Source: Pandoraea terrae | GTDB taxonomy: Bacteria; Pseudomonadota; Gammaproteobacteria; Burkholderiales; Burkholderiaceae | DNA length: 64,000 nt | Direction of reading: 5' to 3' | Assembly: GCF_902459695.1 (NCBI RefSeq) | Contig: NZ_CABPRZ010000006.1 | Location: 1 to 64,000 of the forward strand | Notes under the pieces: model-generated | Databases searched by the model: none | Told to the model about the DNA's origin: nothing | What the model saw: only the letters and a program-made list of their open reading frames with translations | Translations under genes and position numbers: made by a program | Shown: in pieces, positions 1-11,274 of the stretch | Layout of the letters: each line of letters starts with the position of its first letter | Numbering within the stretch: the first letter of the stretch is position 1

Positions 1-2333
<2,333 letters not shown>

Positions 2334-2593
2334 AGGTCGGTTATCGCAGTCAATGCCGGTGAATTCCGGCCCATTGGCGCACCATGCGCCTGACCGTCCG
2401 TCCCGCCGGGAATCAGGTCTGTTACGGCCCCCGGGCACGAAACATGCCAGGGGCTGAAATCGCGGCAGGCGGGCATCGGAAACACGAACAGTCCCAATCA
2501 TACGGCAAACCTCGCGAAATCCGCCACCTGCGGGGATTTTGCGCCGCATCGCGCCTGGCTGCACGACATGCGCAAAATTTTTGTGAAAGAGTG

Positions 2594-2621
2594 TTGACAC
2601 CGCATCGAAACTCAGTAGAAT
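2594..2621 (+). promoter_or_regulatory. Sigma-70 promoter of first tRNA-Leu
   Basis: A perfect TTGACA at 2594-2599 is followed after 16 bp by TAGAAT at 2616-2621. It ends 22 bp before the mature tRNA 5' end, the expected distance for a stable RNA promoter. Confidence 0.8.
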
Positions 2622-2643
2622 AGCGGTCTTCCAAAGAACACCT

Positions 2644-2728
2644 GCCCAGGTGGCGAAATTGGTAGACGCACTAGTTTCAGGTACTAGCGGGTAACTCCGT
2701 GGAGGTTCGAGTCCTCTCTTGGGCACCA
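2644..2728 (+). tRNA. tRNA-Leu (anticodon CAG)
   Basis: This 85-nt tRNA with encoded CCA has the acceptor GCCCAGG paired to CTTGGGC with one G-U pair. The anticodon loop TTCAGGT carries CAG. The long variable arm (GCGGGTAACTCCGT) is typical of class II leucine tRNAs, and the T-arm is GAGGTTCGAGTCCTC. It differs from the second copy at two positions only. Confidence 0.97.
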
Positions 2729-2737
2729 AACAACGAA

Positions 2738-2773
2738 GCCGACAATCACAAGATTGTCGGCTTTTTTGTTTTT
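2738..2773 (+). terminator. Rho-independent terminator after first tRNA-Leu
   Basis: The 9-bp stem GCCGACAAT / ATTGTCGGC (2738-2746, 2753-2761) has a 6-nt loop and is followed by T6 and further T residues. It starts 10 nt after the tRNA CCA. Confidence 0.9.
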
Positions 2774-2868
2774 CACGCATGCGCCGCCACCGAACGGCGC
2801 TCGACACGTAGAATGAATGGGCACGCCATCTGCGGCGCGATCGCCTGAAAATATTTCGCGAGAACCGC

Positions 2869-2897
2869 TTGACAGGAAATGCAGTAATCCGCATAAT
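2869..2897 (+). promoter_or_regulatory. Sigma-70 promoter of second tRNA-Leu
   Basis: TTGACA at 2869-2874 is separated by 17 bp from CATAAT at 2892-2897, about 44 bp ahead of the second tRNA. The second copy therefore has its own promoter downstream of the first terminator. Confidence 0.75.
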
Positions 2898-2940
2898 TTC
2901 ACTTCTTCGCAGCTGACGCACAAAAGCAGCAGCTGGCGAT

Positions 2941-3025
<85 letters not shown>

Positions 3026-3033
3026 AGACAAAG

Positions 3034-3063
3034 AAAAAGGCTTGCAGCGATGCAAGCCTTTTT
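3034..3063 (+). terminator. Rho-independent terminator after second tRNA-Leu
   Basis: A 13-bp perfect stem AAAAAGGCTTGCA / TGCAAGCCTTTTT has the tetraloop GCGA and begins 9 nt after the tRNA. The A and T tracts at its ends make it able to work in both directions. Confidence 0.9.
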
Positions 3064-3284
3064 GCATTGGCGCGGCAGCAGCTTGCCGTATACCCAGGCT
3101 ACCGATGGCGGGGATTGCGGTCGGCCGCCCCGGAATGTATCAAAACGTTTCGGCCATCGGCGCGCGCCACTCCCGGTGCTAGGCTGGTCTTTTGTCCACG
3201 CTCCATGGCCCTCGGCCGCGATGCGGGGCGGCACTGCATCACGCCGCGACACCTCGCACGATGCCCGTCGGCCGCGCACCCCTC

Positions 3285-4412
3285 ATGCGCAGCAGCAATC
3301 AAGCCTATTTTGAAAAACTCGACCACGTTCGCCTGTTCGCGGCGACGCTCGTCCTGCTGTATCACACGTGGGCAGCCGCTGGCGGGCAGGCGCCGGCGAA
3401 CTGGGGCGAGGAGCTCATCCACATCGGCCACACGGGGGTGACGCTCTTCCTCGTATTGAGCGGTTTCCTGTTTACGATCCTGACGCAAGGCGGCGCGGAA
3501 CCCATCGACTATCGACGCTTTGTCCTCAACCGGGTCCTGCGCATTTTTCCGCTGCTTGGCGTTCTGTTCATCACCGCGCTGGCGCTCGCGCGCCGCGACG
3601 CCACCGTCGGCGATGCGCTGTCCGTCATCCTGTTCTCGAATCTCGGCTCATCGCCACTCTTCAAGTTCAACAATCTGTTGTGGACCGTTGCGGTGGAGTG
3701 CCAGTTCTATCTGCTGTTCCCGTTCCTGATCCGTTTCGCGCATCAGCGCGGGCCGTCGTATCTCATCGGCTTGGCCGTGTTCTGGATCGTTTGGCGCACG
3801 CTCATCGCGGCGCTGTTCGGCGCACAATTCGGCGACGACAATCACTATGTCTACTTCACCCTGCTTGGCCGCCTCGATCAGTTCCTGATCGGGATGTTGC
3901 TCGGCCTGCTGCATTTGCGCGCACCGCAACGGTTCCGGTCGGCCTGGGTGTTGCCGGCCTGCGGTGCGCTGGCCCTCACCGCTTTCCACATCATGGCAGC
4001 GTCTGGCGATCTGTGGCGCAACGACGCACGCTTCATGTGGCTGGGGGCGGCGGAAGCGGCCACCTGGGGCGCGCTGCTGGTCGCCTACTTCCAGAGCCGC
4101 CTGAACTTCGGCCCGGCGGTGAGCCGCGCGTTTGCGCGGCTGGGGCAGTTGAGCTATTCGCTCTACCTGATGCACATCTATGTCGTGCAAGCGATCGACC
4201 GTACGCACAACTGGGTGCATTTCACCGACGCGAGCGGCATCAATGCCATCCTGAACGGACTGATCGTCGTGCTGCCGCCCGCGCTGCTGCTCTCGTGGTT
4301 CAGCTATCAATGGATCGAATCGCCGTTCCTCGGCATGCGGCGCCGCTACCTGCCGCCCCCCACACCCGCGTTGCCCGCTGCGCCCGCCCCGCGCCGCGCT
4401 TCCCCCGGGTGA
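3285..4412 (+). CDS. Acyltransferase 3 family membrane protein
   Basis: This is an integral membrane O-acyltransferase of the OafA/YrhL family, which modifies surface polysaccharides or lipids; its substrate cannot be told from the sequence. The diagnostic opening YFEKLDHVRLFAATLVLLYHTWA places the catalytic-type His at residue 27. About ten hydrophobic segments follow and there is a short Pro/Ala-rich cytoplasmic tail. The frame is open upstream with in-frame ATGs at 3261 and further 5'. I chose 3285 because the family motif starts a few residues in. It follows the tRNA terminator, and the rsuA frame opens 15 bp after its stop. Confidence 0.85.
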   Translation: MRSSNQAYFEKLDHVRLFAATLVLLYHTWAAAGGQAPANWGEELIHIGHTGVTLFLVLSGFLFTILTQGGAEPIDYRRFVLNRVLRIFPLLGVLFITALALARRDATVGDALSVILFSNLGSSPLFKFNNLLWTVAVECQFYLLFPFLIRFAHQRGPSYLIGLAVFWIVWRTLIAALFGAQFGDDNHYVYFTLLGRLDQFLIGMLLGLLHLRAPQRFRSAWVLPACGALALTAFHIMAASGDLWRNDARFMWLGAAEAATWGALLVAYFQSRLNFGPAVSRAFARLGQLSYSLYLMHIYVVQAIDRTHNWVHFTDASGINAILNGLIVVLPPALLLSWFSYQWIESPFLGMRRRYLPPPTPALPAAPAPRRASPG

Positions 4413-4427
4413 GGCTGCGCCGCTACA

Positions 4428-5210
4428 ATGGCGGCTCGCAGCCTGCGCCAATATCGGGCGCGTGAACAAGCCGTCACCCGTGGAGAAAGCATCATCGAGC
4501 TGGAACGCCTATTGCAGTCGCAGGGATTTGGCAGCCGCAAGTTTTGCCGAAAGTTGATCGAAGCCGGCGCCGTGGAAATCGGCGGCGAGGTTCGCGACCG
4601 GCCGCGCGAAGACATCGACCCGACGGGCCTGCACTTCACGATCGATGGTGAGCCGTGGGAATACCGGGAACATGTGTACGTGCTTCTGCATAAGCCGCCC
4701 GGTTTTGAATGCTCGACCAGTCCCACCCATCATGAAGGGGTGCATGCCCTGCTTCCGCTGCCGCTCGTAGTGCGTGGCGTACAGCCGGCGGGGCGCCTCG
4801 ATCACGATACGACCGGCATGTTGCTGTTGTCAGACGACGGCCCTTTCCTGCACGCAATGATGTCGCCGCGCCGGCATGTGCCGAAACACTATGTCGCGAC
4901 CACCAAGCACCCGGTGACCGACGCCATGCTCGACGCCCTGCGCACCGGGGTCTTGCTGCGCGACGAAACCGAACCGCTCGCCGCGCAAGATGCTGCCAGC
5001 CCTGCGGAATGCCGCATCGCGATGACCATCGCACAGGGCAAGTATCATCAGGTCAAACGGATGATCGCGGCGGCAGGCAATCGCGTCGAAGCCCTGCACC
5101 GGGATGGCATCGGCGGCCTGGCGCTCGGCGATCTCGCGGAAGGTGAATGGCGCTATCTGACGGCAGACGACCTCGCCGCGCTGCCCTATTCGGCGGCCGG
5201 CGAGAAATAG
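4428..5210 (+). CDS. rsuA: 16S rRNA pseudouridine(516) synthase, RsuA family
   Basis: This enzyme isomerises a uridine in 16S rRNA to pseudouridine. An S4-like RNA-binding segment (LLQSQGFGSRKFCRKLIEAG, about 28-47) precedes the catalytic domain, with GRLDHDTTG holding the catalytic Asp125. GKYHQVKRMIAAAGN and LHRDGIGGL are typical of the RsuA/RluB branch. The 260 residues are somewhat longer than the usual 230-250. The first 20 or so codons (MAARSLRQYRAREQAVTRGE) look non-homologous, and a GTGGAGAAA ribosome-binding-like stretch lies just before codon 22, so the real start may be internal and non-ATG. Confidence 0.85.
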   Translation: MAARSLRQYRAREQAVTRGESIIELERLLQSQGFGSRKFCRKLIEAGAVEIGGEVRDRPREDIDPTGLHFTIDGEPWEYREHVYVLLHKPPGFECSTSPTHHEGVHALLPLPLVVRGVQPAGRLDHDTTGMLLLSDDGPFLHAMMSPRRHVPKHYVATTKHPVTDAMLDALRTGVLLRDETEPLAAQDAASPAECRIAMTIAQGKYHQVKRMIAAAGNRVEALHRDGIGGLALGDLAEGEWRYLTADDLAALPYSAAGEK

Positions 5211-5244
5211 CGCAATCGCAGATCCTTCATGGCGAAGGTGAAAC

Positions 5245-6102
5245 TCAGGCCTGCTTGCCCTCGAGCTGGAACTTGGCGCCATTGTCCTGGCCGCAGACAC
5301 GCGTGAGCCAGGGCAGCGCTTCCTTGAGCGTAGCCTGCAGCGTAAATGGCGGATTGATGATGAACATGCCGCTGCCGTGCAGGCCCATGCCGCCCGGCAC
5401 CGGATGACTGATGGTCAGCGAGGCGTTCACCCAGTTCTTGATCGGCAGCCGCTTGAGCTTCTCCGGCAGCTGTGCGGCCTCCCGGCGTTGCACCTGCGGA
5501 TACCAGATGGCGTAGGTGCCCGTCGGGAAGCGCTGCAAGCCCTCCTGCACCGTCTGCACAACGCGCGTGTAGTCGCGCTTGTCCTCGTACGACGGATCGA
5601 TCAAGATGAACGCGCGGCGTGATGCGGGCGGCAGCAGTGTCTTGAGTCCGGCGAAGCCGTCGCCCGGGAAAATCATCGTGCGGCGCTGGACGTCCTTGCC
5701 TTGCGCGGCGAAATTCTCAAGCAGCACGTTCTTTTCCGTGGGGTGCATTTCGAACAGGCGCAGGCGGTCGCGATCGCCCAGCAATTGCAGCGCGAAGAAC
5801 GGCGAGCCCGGGTAATAGCGCAGTTCGCCGTTACGATTGAATTCGCGCACGAGCGCCACATAATCCGCCAAAGCGGGCGGCAAGTCCTTGCGATCCCACA
5901 GGCGCGCGATGCCCGTTTCATACTCGGCGGTCTTGTCGGCCCACTTGCCGTCGAGCGCATAGCCGCCCGCACCCGCGTGCGTGTCGATGTACCAGAACGC
6001 CGTGTCTTTCTGGCGCATGTAATCGATGCACTGGATGGCGATGAAGTGTTTCAATACGTCGGCATGGTTGCCGGCGTGGAAGGCATGGCGGTAACTGAAC
6101 AT
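5245..6102 (-). CDS. rlmJ: 23S rRNA (adenine(2030)-N(6))-methyltransferase RlmJ
   Basis: This enzyme N6-methylates A2030 of 23S rRNA using S-adenosylmethionine. The 285-residue length and the opening MFSYRHAFHAGNHADVLKHF match the family closely. The catalytic DPPY-type motif is DPSY at 169-172 (AFILIDPSYEDKRDY), and FWYIDTHAGAGGY is the family's N-terminal SAM-domain motif. It converges with rsuA (34 bp between stops) and lies 45 bp downstream of tag on the same strand. Confidence 0.95.
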   Translation of the reverse strand: MFSYRHAFHAGNHADVLKHFIAIQCIDYMRQKDTAFWYIDTHAGAGGYALDGKWADKTAEYETGIARLWDRKDLPPALADYVALVREFNRNGELRYYPGSPFFALQLLGDRDRLRLFEMHPTEKNVLLENFAAQGKDVQRRTMIFPGDGFAGLKTLLPPASRRAFILIDPSYEDKRDYTRVVQTVQEGLQRFPTGTYAIWYPQVQRREAAQLPEKLKRLPIKNWVNASLTISHPVPGGMGLHGSGMFIINPPFTLQATLKEALPWLTRVCGQDNGAKFQLEGKQA

Positions 6103-6147
6103 TGGGCATTCCTGATTCGTCAGGCGCGATTGTAGCCTACGCAGGGC

Positions 6148-6717
6148 TCAAGCCAGCCGCGCCACCGCACGATGACGCGGACACGCCACCAGATGATCGT
6201 TGACCATGCCGCTCGCCTGCATGAACGAATAGCAAATGGTCGACCCCACGAAAGTGAAGCCGGCCTTCTTGAGCGCGCGGCTCATGGCATCCGATTCCGG
6301 GGTGCTGGCCGGCACGTCGTCCAGCGTCTTGCGGTGGTTCTGCACCGGTCTGCCGCCGACGAATTGCCATACGAAATCCTCGAAGCGCGTACCTGCCTTC
6401 TGCATGGCCAGGTAGGCACGCGCGCCCTTGATCACACCTGCGACCTTCAGGCGATTGCGCACGATGCCGGCGTCGGCCAGCAGCCTCGCCTGTTCGGCGT
6501 CGCCATAGACCGCGATCTTCTCGGGATCGAAGCCGTCGAAGGCACGGCGGTAGTTTTCGCGCTTCTTCAGGATGGTCGACCACGACAATCCCGCCTGCGC
6601 TCCTTCGAGCATCAGCAATTCGAACAAGGCGCGCGGATCGCGCAACGGCACGCCCCACTCCTCGTCGTGGTACCGCTGATAAGCCTCGAAGCTCTCGCTC
6701 CACGGACACCGCTCCAT
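6148..6717 (-). CDS. tag: DNA-3-methyladenine glycosylase I
   Basis: This base-excision repair enzyme removes 3-methyladenine from alkylated DNA. It has 189 residues, the usual size. Zinc ligands in the E. coli Tag pattern are present: Cys4 (MERCPW), His17 (YHDEEWG), and the C-terminal His/Cys pair in NDHLVACPRH. The aromatic base-binding region GLSWSTILKKRENYRRAF is intact. Confidence 0.95.
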   Translation of the reverse strand: MERCPWSESFEAYQRYHDEEWGVPLRDPRALFELLMLEGAQAGLSWSTILKKRENYRRAFDGFDPEKIAVYGDAEQARLLADAGIVRNRLKVAGVIKGARAYLAMQKAGTRFEDFVWQFVGGRPVQNHRKTLDDVPASTPESDAMSRALKKAGFTFVGSTICYSFMQASGMVNDHLVACPRHRAVARLA

Positions 6718-6911
6718 TTCCGCTCCTCGCGCCTGCTGCCGGGCGACTGTCCAAATCTGTCCGGCGTGTTTTGATCGACTCGACTGACGAGCACCCAGTG
6801 TGCCAGCAATCGACGGAACGGCCTACCCGGCAATGCCGCTTTCGGACGCGGCCGCACACAAAACATCGGACAACATGCCGAAATGCATACGCCGGCTCGC
6901 GTCCAATGGCG

Positions 6912-6968
6912 TCAGTCAAGCAGTCCCGGCTTTTCCTGGCCCTTGGGGCCGTAGCGCAGCAGTTTCAA
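6912..6968 (-). pseudogene. 5' remnant of a fumarylacetoacetate hydrolase family gene
   Basis: On the minus strand a GGAGATGACCC ribosome-binding region precedes a TTG start, and the frame reads MKLLRYGPKGQEKPGLLD before a stop. This is the typical N-terminus of FAH-family hydrolases (fumarylpyruvate hydrolase / ureidoglycolate lyase type). The remaining 260 or so residues are absent and tag lies where they should be. I infer a deletion remnant; the recognition is by eye over 18 residues. Confidence 0.6.
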
Positions 6969-7176
6969 GGGTCATCTCCTTGCATGGGATACCGGCAACA
7001 CCGCCGGTGTCTTCGCCGGTTGTACGTTGCGGCACGCATGGGTGTCAAGCGGGCGCGACTTGCGCTCGCCGGCGCGGCAGGCTGCCGATGTTGTGAGGCG
7101 GCGTCATTTCTGCGACCATGAGTCGCCCGAACGGCCGCGGGCATGCCGCGCCCGCCCATTCCCGAGGAGTCCGACG

Positions 7177-8256
7177 ATGTCGTCCCACACCGCCATTTTG
7201 CCCCGTTGGACCTGGATCGCGCCGGTACTGGCCTGGATCGTGCTGCTGGTGGCCGGCATGCTGCCCAACGCGGTGATGCTGGCCGCGTCTGGCATCGCAC
7301 TGGCCGGCGCCGTGTTTGCGGCAGTACACCACGCGGAGACCGTCGCCCACAAGGTCGGCGAGCCGTTCGGCACGTTGGTGCTTGCCATTGCCGTGACCGT
7401 GATCGAGGTTGCGCTGATTGTTTCGGTGATGCTCTCCGGCGGCCCCGACAAGGCCGGATTGCCGCGCGACACCGTCTTCGCCGCGATCATGATCGTGTGT
7501 ACCGGGATCGTCGGCGTGTGCCTGCTGTTCGGCGGCGTGCGCCATCACACCCAAGGCTTTCATGTGCAGGGCGCGAGCGCCGCCATGTCCGTGCTGTGCG
7601 CGCTGTCGGTGCTGACACTTGTCTTGCCCAACTATACGAGCTCCGTGGCCGGCCCGGGTCTCGCGCCGTCGCAGCTCGCGTTCGAAGGCGTGATCTCACT
7701 GGTGCTTTACATGGTATTCGTGTTCGTGCAAACCGTGCGGCACCGCGACTATTTCCTGGCCAAGCCCGACAGCGCCGACGTCCATGCGCCGCCGCCGCCC
7801 ACGCGCGTTGCGGTGTTCAGCCTCGGCTTGTTGGTCGTCGCACTCGTCGCGGTCGTCGGGCTGGCCAAGAAGCTGTCGCCGGCCGTCGAGCAGGCGGTCG
7901 CACAGGCCGGTGCGCCCAAGGCCGTCGTCGGGATTGTCATCGCCGCACTCGTGCTGCTGCCCGAGGGGCTCGCCGCGCTGCGCGCCGCGCGCGCCAATCA
8001 ATTGCAGACAAGCCTGAATCTCGCGCTCGGCTCCGCGCTCGCCAGTATCGGCCTCACGATTCCCGCCGTCGCCGCTGTCTCCCTGGTGCTCGGCCAGCCC
8101 ATCGAATTGGGCCTGGCGCCCAAGGAGACCGTGCTGCTCGCGCTGACCTTGATCGTCGGCGTCACGACGCTCGGCACCGGCCGCACCACTGTACTGCAGG
8201 GCATGGTGCATCTGGTCATCTTCGCCGCGTTCCTGTTTCTCGCCATCGTGCCGTAA
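7177..8256 (+). CDS. Calcium/sodium:proton antiporter, ChaA type
   Basis: This is an inner-membrane cation:proton antiporter of the Ca2+/cation antiporter superfamily, which extrudes Ca2+, Na+ or K+ in exchange for protons. The 359 residues contain about eleven hydrophobic helices. The duplicated acidic motifs are visible: EPFGTLVLAIAVTVIEVAL at 62-80 and, in the second half, LPEGLAALRAARAN followed by LNLALGSALASIGLT. GAGGAGT at 7164-7170 lies 6 nt before the ATG at 7177 and decides this start over longer in-frame ones. Confidence 0.88.
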   Translation: MSSHTAILPRWTWIAPVLAWIVLLVAGMLPNAVMLAASGIALAGAVFAAVHHAETVAHKVGEPFGTLVLAIAVTVIEVALIVSVMLSGGPDKAGLPRDTVFAAIMIVCTGIVGVCLLFGGVRHHTQGFHVQGASAAMSVLCALSVLTLVLPNYTSSVAGPGLAPSQLAFEGVISLVLYMVFVFVQTVRHRDYFLAKPDSADVHAPPPPTRVAVFSLGLLVVALVAVVGLAKKLSPAVEQAVAQAGAPKAVVGIVIAALVLLPEGLAALRAARANQLQTSLNLALGSALASIGLTIPAVAAVSLVLGQPIELGLAPKETVLLALTLIVGVTTLGTGRTTVLQGMVHLVIFAAFLFLAIVP

Positions 8257-8625
8257 GGCCATCGGCACCCCGTGCCACGCGTCGCCGTGGCACAGGGTCA
8301 CCGCCCAATGGGCCGCCAGCACATGGGATAATTCTGCTAATGCCAATTGAGACATTGGCCTGAAGTGGCCTCTGGCGTGTCGCCAAAGCGCCATCCCCAC
8401 CTCCGTCTCCCCCCACCCCACCGGTCCCGCAGCGATTTGCGCACGGCGACGCCGACCATCGCATGCCTCCCCATTTGCGCTTTCGGATCTTTCACTAGCG
8501 CCATAGCGCCCAAGGTCGTGATCCACTGGCCAATGTTCCATCCGTAGTCCGGACGACGGCGACGTCGTCGGACTGCGAACTGTCACGGACCCGGATCGAC
8601 GACTCAAAATTGGGAGACTTTGGCC
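8257..8625 (+). other. Intergenic region, no gene seen
   Basis: About 370 bp lie between the antiporter and the methyltransferase. Short frames exist on both strands but have no family motif or ribosome-binding site. The promoter for the methyltransferase cassette should lie here; I could not pick it with confidence. Confidence 0.5.
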
Positions 8626-9405
8626 ATGGACCCAACCATCTGGCAAACGCCGACGGCATATGCGGAACTCAGCCGCGCCCTGCAGCGACGCAACGCGCAA
8701 CTGCTTGCGACACTTGCCTGCCAGCACAATCCCGCACCGATGCGCATTCTCGATGCGTGCTGCGGCACCGGCTCCCTGCTTGCCACGCTTGGCGACAAGG
8801 CGCCGGGTGCGCATCGCGTCGGCATCGACGTATCTCCGCACATGATCGCTGAGGCCCGAAATCGCCTGTACGGCGAAGACTGCGATTTGCGGGTCGGCGA
8901 CATCATGACGCATGACGAAGCGGCGAGCTACGACCTCGTCATCTCCAACGCCGCGCTGCATTGGTTCTCGGACAACGTCGAAGCGACAGTGAAGCAGCTG
9001 GCCAGGCTGCTTGTGCCAGGCGGCGTGTTGGCCGTTGCCACGGCCGGGCTCTGCGACGATGCGGTCGCGTTCGATCATGCGCTTCACGAGGTCCTGACGG
9101 GTGAAGCGGGCGAATCGCCGTTCTCACGCCGACGCGTCACGGTCATAGAACTGCAACGCGCCGCCGGAAGGGCAGGCCTGCAGCCGATTGACCTGTTTGC
9201 GCTAACACGTCATGAGGTTGTCGACAGCGAGAGTTTTGTTGACTGGCTCTGCGCCAGCGGCCTCGATCTTGGCCTTGGCTTGTCCGCGCACCCTCGCTTC
9301 GTCGATGCGGCGAAGCATCGGGTACGTACGCGCTTTGGCCCCCTGCTGCGCGTCGGCCATTGGTCGAGTGTGGGACTGTTTCGCAACACGGCGGGAGTGA
9401 ATTGA
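8626..9405 (+). CDS. Class I SAM-dependent methyltransferase
   Basis: This is a soluble methyltransferase of the UbiE/BioC-like 'methyltransferase domain' type with unknown substrate. Motif I is ILDACCGTGS at 41-50, the acidic loop VGIDVSPHMIAEAR follows, and SNAALHWFSD is the post-II motif typical of BioC and trans-aconitate methyltransferase relatives. LVPGGVLAVAT is motif III. The ATG at 8626 has GGGAG at 8612-8616; a TTG two codons earlier is less well placed. It is followed after one base by a 31-codon ORF and then the gamma-glutamyltransferase-like gene, suggesting one operon. Confidence 0.85.
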   Translation: MDPTIWQTPTAYAELSRALQRRNAQLLATLACQHNPAPMRILDACCGTGSLLATLGDKAPGAHRVGIDVSPHMIAEARNRLYGEDCDLRVGDIMTHDEAASYDLVISNAALHWFSDNVEATVKQLARLLVPGGVLAVATAGLCDDAVAFDHALHEVLTGEAGESPFSRRRVTVIELQRAAGRAGLQPIDLFALTRHEVVDSESFVDWLCASGLDLGLGLSAHPRFVDAAKHRVRTRFGPLLRVGHWSSVGLFRNTAGVN

Positions 9406-9406
9406 G

Positions 9407-9502
9407 ATGGCGCCGCGCGTTACGCAGGCACGGTTGCCGTTGCTGTATGGCGAGGCGCCGAAAAGCACGCATGTGATCGCAATGCCATTTTCCGAGTGCT
9501 GA
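9407..9502 (+). CDS. Putative 31-residue peptide, Cys-terminal
   Basis: A complete ORF starts ATG at 9407, one base after the methyltransferase stop, and ends TGA at 9500-9502, seven bases before the next gene. GGGAG at 9392-9396 is well placed for initiation. The peptide starts MAPRVTQARL and ends IAMPFSEC, with a single Cys as its last residue. Its tight fit between two enzymes suggests a real, translationally coupled peptide. It matches no family I know. It could equally be a leader for coupling, or a relic of a longer gene. Confidence 0.45.
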   Translation: MAPRVTQARLPLLYGEAPKSTHVIAMPFSEC

Positions 9503-9509
9503 CCCAACC

Positions 9510-11195
9510 ATGCCATCTATCATCAAACGATGCGACCGCGGTCACGCCGTGGTAGCCACCAGCGATCCGCTCGCGACGCAAGCCGCCATGGCTGTACTCG
9601 ACGACGGCGGCAACGCAATCGACGCAGCCCTCTGCGCGTCGATGGTCCTTGCCGTCACCCTGCCCATGTCGAGCGGTATTGGCGGCGACGGCGTCATGCT
9701 GTTCTGGGATGCCAAACTTGGCCGCGCCCACGTCATTGAAGGACTGGGCCGGGCACCGGGAAACGTTGCACCGATTCGCCAGTTCCTGCGCAAACGCGGC
9801 GCCAGCGCACGCCAGCGAATGCCCCCCCTCGCTGCATCACTGCCTGCACTGCCGTGGGTGTGGCGCCTAAGCCTGCCGTTCCTGTCCCGTACGCCGATTC
9901 ATCTTGCACAAGCGGCTATGCGACTGGCGGCCGACGGCTTCGTGCCCGACGAAAAGTGCCGGCGGTGGATGTTCGAAAATCGCCATGTTTGCGAGAACGA
10001 CGCCTATCTGCAGGAACACTTCGGTCCGTGGCTTGGGATGACGTCGGCGACACCCGAAATGCTGGCAGACAAGCCACTTCGTCAACCGGCGCTGACCGCG
10101 TTTCTCGAATCGTTCTCGTGGCATGCCGGACAGAACGACGACGCATGGGAACGTCCCTTCTTCGAGTCCGCTGTTCGCGCGAACCAGCAACGCGGCGGCG
10201 CGTTCGCCGTGGAGGACTTCCGAGCCCGCCCGCAGGCAACGTTGGACAGCCCAATTCATCTTTCAGATCGAGATCTTCGCGTATTCTCGTCCGCAGGCAC
10301 CACGCCCGGGTACCTCTGCCTCCAAGGCGGCCGAATTTTTTCGCAATGCGAGCGGGACTGGGCCATGCTTGGCGACGGTGAGCGAATCGTCGCGCAGGCG
10401 CGCGTGCTGCACCAACTGCATGCGCAGCGCCGGCGCTTCGTTCACGATCACGGTAATGATTGCCACGCATGGCTGATGCGGCGGCTTACGCCTGCGGGAA
10501 TTGAGGAGGTTGCCCGCGATGCCTGCGCACTCGACTTTCACCGGCCGACGGCGCAACGCGCAGCGCTATGTGACGGCGACACCACCTATTTCCACGTCGT
10601 GGATGCTGCCGGCAACGGTGCGGCGTGCATCCAGAGCCTGTCCCTGGCGTTCGGTTGTGGCGTGGCAGTCCCCGAAACCGGCGCGATCCTCAACGCCCGG
10701 CTGATGCGTGGACTCAGTGCCGCGCCGGGTGCGAACAATCCGCTCTACCCATTTGCACGGCCGCTCAATACGATCTTCCCGCTGCTTGCGATCGATACGG
10801 GTGGCCGTTTGCGTCTCGTTGCGGGTACCGCCGGCGGCGATCTGCAAGTGCAATTGGGTGCGCATCTGCTCGGTCATTTTCTGCATCACCGGCGTCTCGA
10901 CATGTTTCGTTTCGCCGAGCGGCGCTGGAAGTATTCGCCGGTGGCCGATCCCTTCGATCGCATCGACGGCCCGCCCTGCATCGACACCGCCTTCGCCCCG
11001 ACTCCAGCAGAACTGGCCGCCGTCAAGGCCGCCGGCCTGCAATGCCGGCCGATGAGGCCGGTCGGCGGTAGCTTGAAAGCGTATGCCGTCGATGATCAAG
11101 GCACGGCTGCCCTGCTCGACGAAGGCCTCGATGGCGGCAGTACCTTGTTGCACGGGTCCGGCGCCGTCTCCGCGCCATTCTCGCGACGGACATGA
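9510..11195 (+). CDS. Gamma-glutamyltransferase family protein
   Basis: This is a member of the Ntn-hydrolase gamma-glutamyltranspeptidase family (561 residues, usual size), whose members mature by self-cleavage before a nucleophilic Thr. The N-terminal part has SDPLATQAAMAVLDDGGNAIDAA and MSSGIGGDGVML, as in GGT large subunits. The cleavage region is CDGDTTYFHVVD, making Thr358 the likely nucleophile, followed by NGAACIQSLSLAFGCGV and GTAGGDLQVQ. I see no signal peptide, so it may act in the cytoplasm, unlike periplasmic Ggt. Bacterial relatives include acylases and biosynthetic hydrolases; substrate unknown. It shares an apparent operon with a methyltransferase and a small ORF. Confidence 0.85.
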   Translation: MPSIIKRCDRGHAVVATSDPLATQAAMAVLDDGGNAIDAALCASMVLAVTLPMSSGIGGDGVMLFWDAKLGRAHVIEGLGRAPGNVAPIRQFLRKRGASARQRMPPLAASLPALPWVWRLSLPFLSRTPIHLAQAAMRLAADGFVPDEKCRRWMFENRHVCENDAYLQEHFGPWLGMTSATPEMLADKPLRQPALTAFLESFSWHAGQNDDAWERPFFESAVRANQQRGGAFAVEDFRARPQATLDSPIHLSDRDLRVFSSAGTTPGYLCLQGGRIFSQCERDWAMLGDGERIVAQARVLHQLHAQRRRFVHDHGNDCHAWLMRRLTPAGIEEVARDACALDFHRPTAQRAALCDGDTTYFHVVDAAGNGAACIQSLSLAFGCGVAVPETGAILNARLMRGLSAAPGANNPLYPFARPLNTIFPLLAIDTGGRLRLVAGTAGGDLQVQLGAHLLGHFLHHRRLDMFRFAERRWKYSPVADPFDRIDGPPCIDTAFAPTPAELAAVKAAGLQCRPMRPVGGSLKAYAVDDQGTAALLDEGLDGGSTLLHGSGAVSAPFSRRT

Positions 11196-11274
11196 GGACG
11201 TTGCAGAAGTCGCGTCGTGACTGCGACCGCTAGCGCAACGTCGTGCCGCCGTCGTCGCCCGGCGCCTTGCCGGC

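Noticed and set aside
3648-4469. Minus-strand open frame of 273 codons
   Set aside because: It is antisense to the acyltransferase; the product is Gln/Arg-rich and motif-free.
7696-9087. Minus-strand open frame of 463 codons
   Set aside because: It runs antisense across two well-supported plus-strand genes (antiporter and methyltransferase) and the gap between them, with low-complexity composition.
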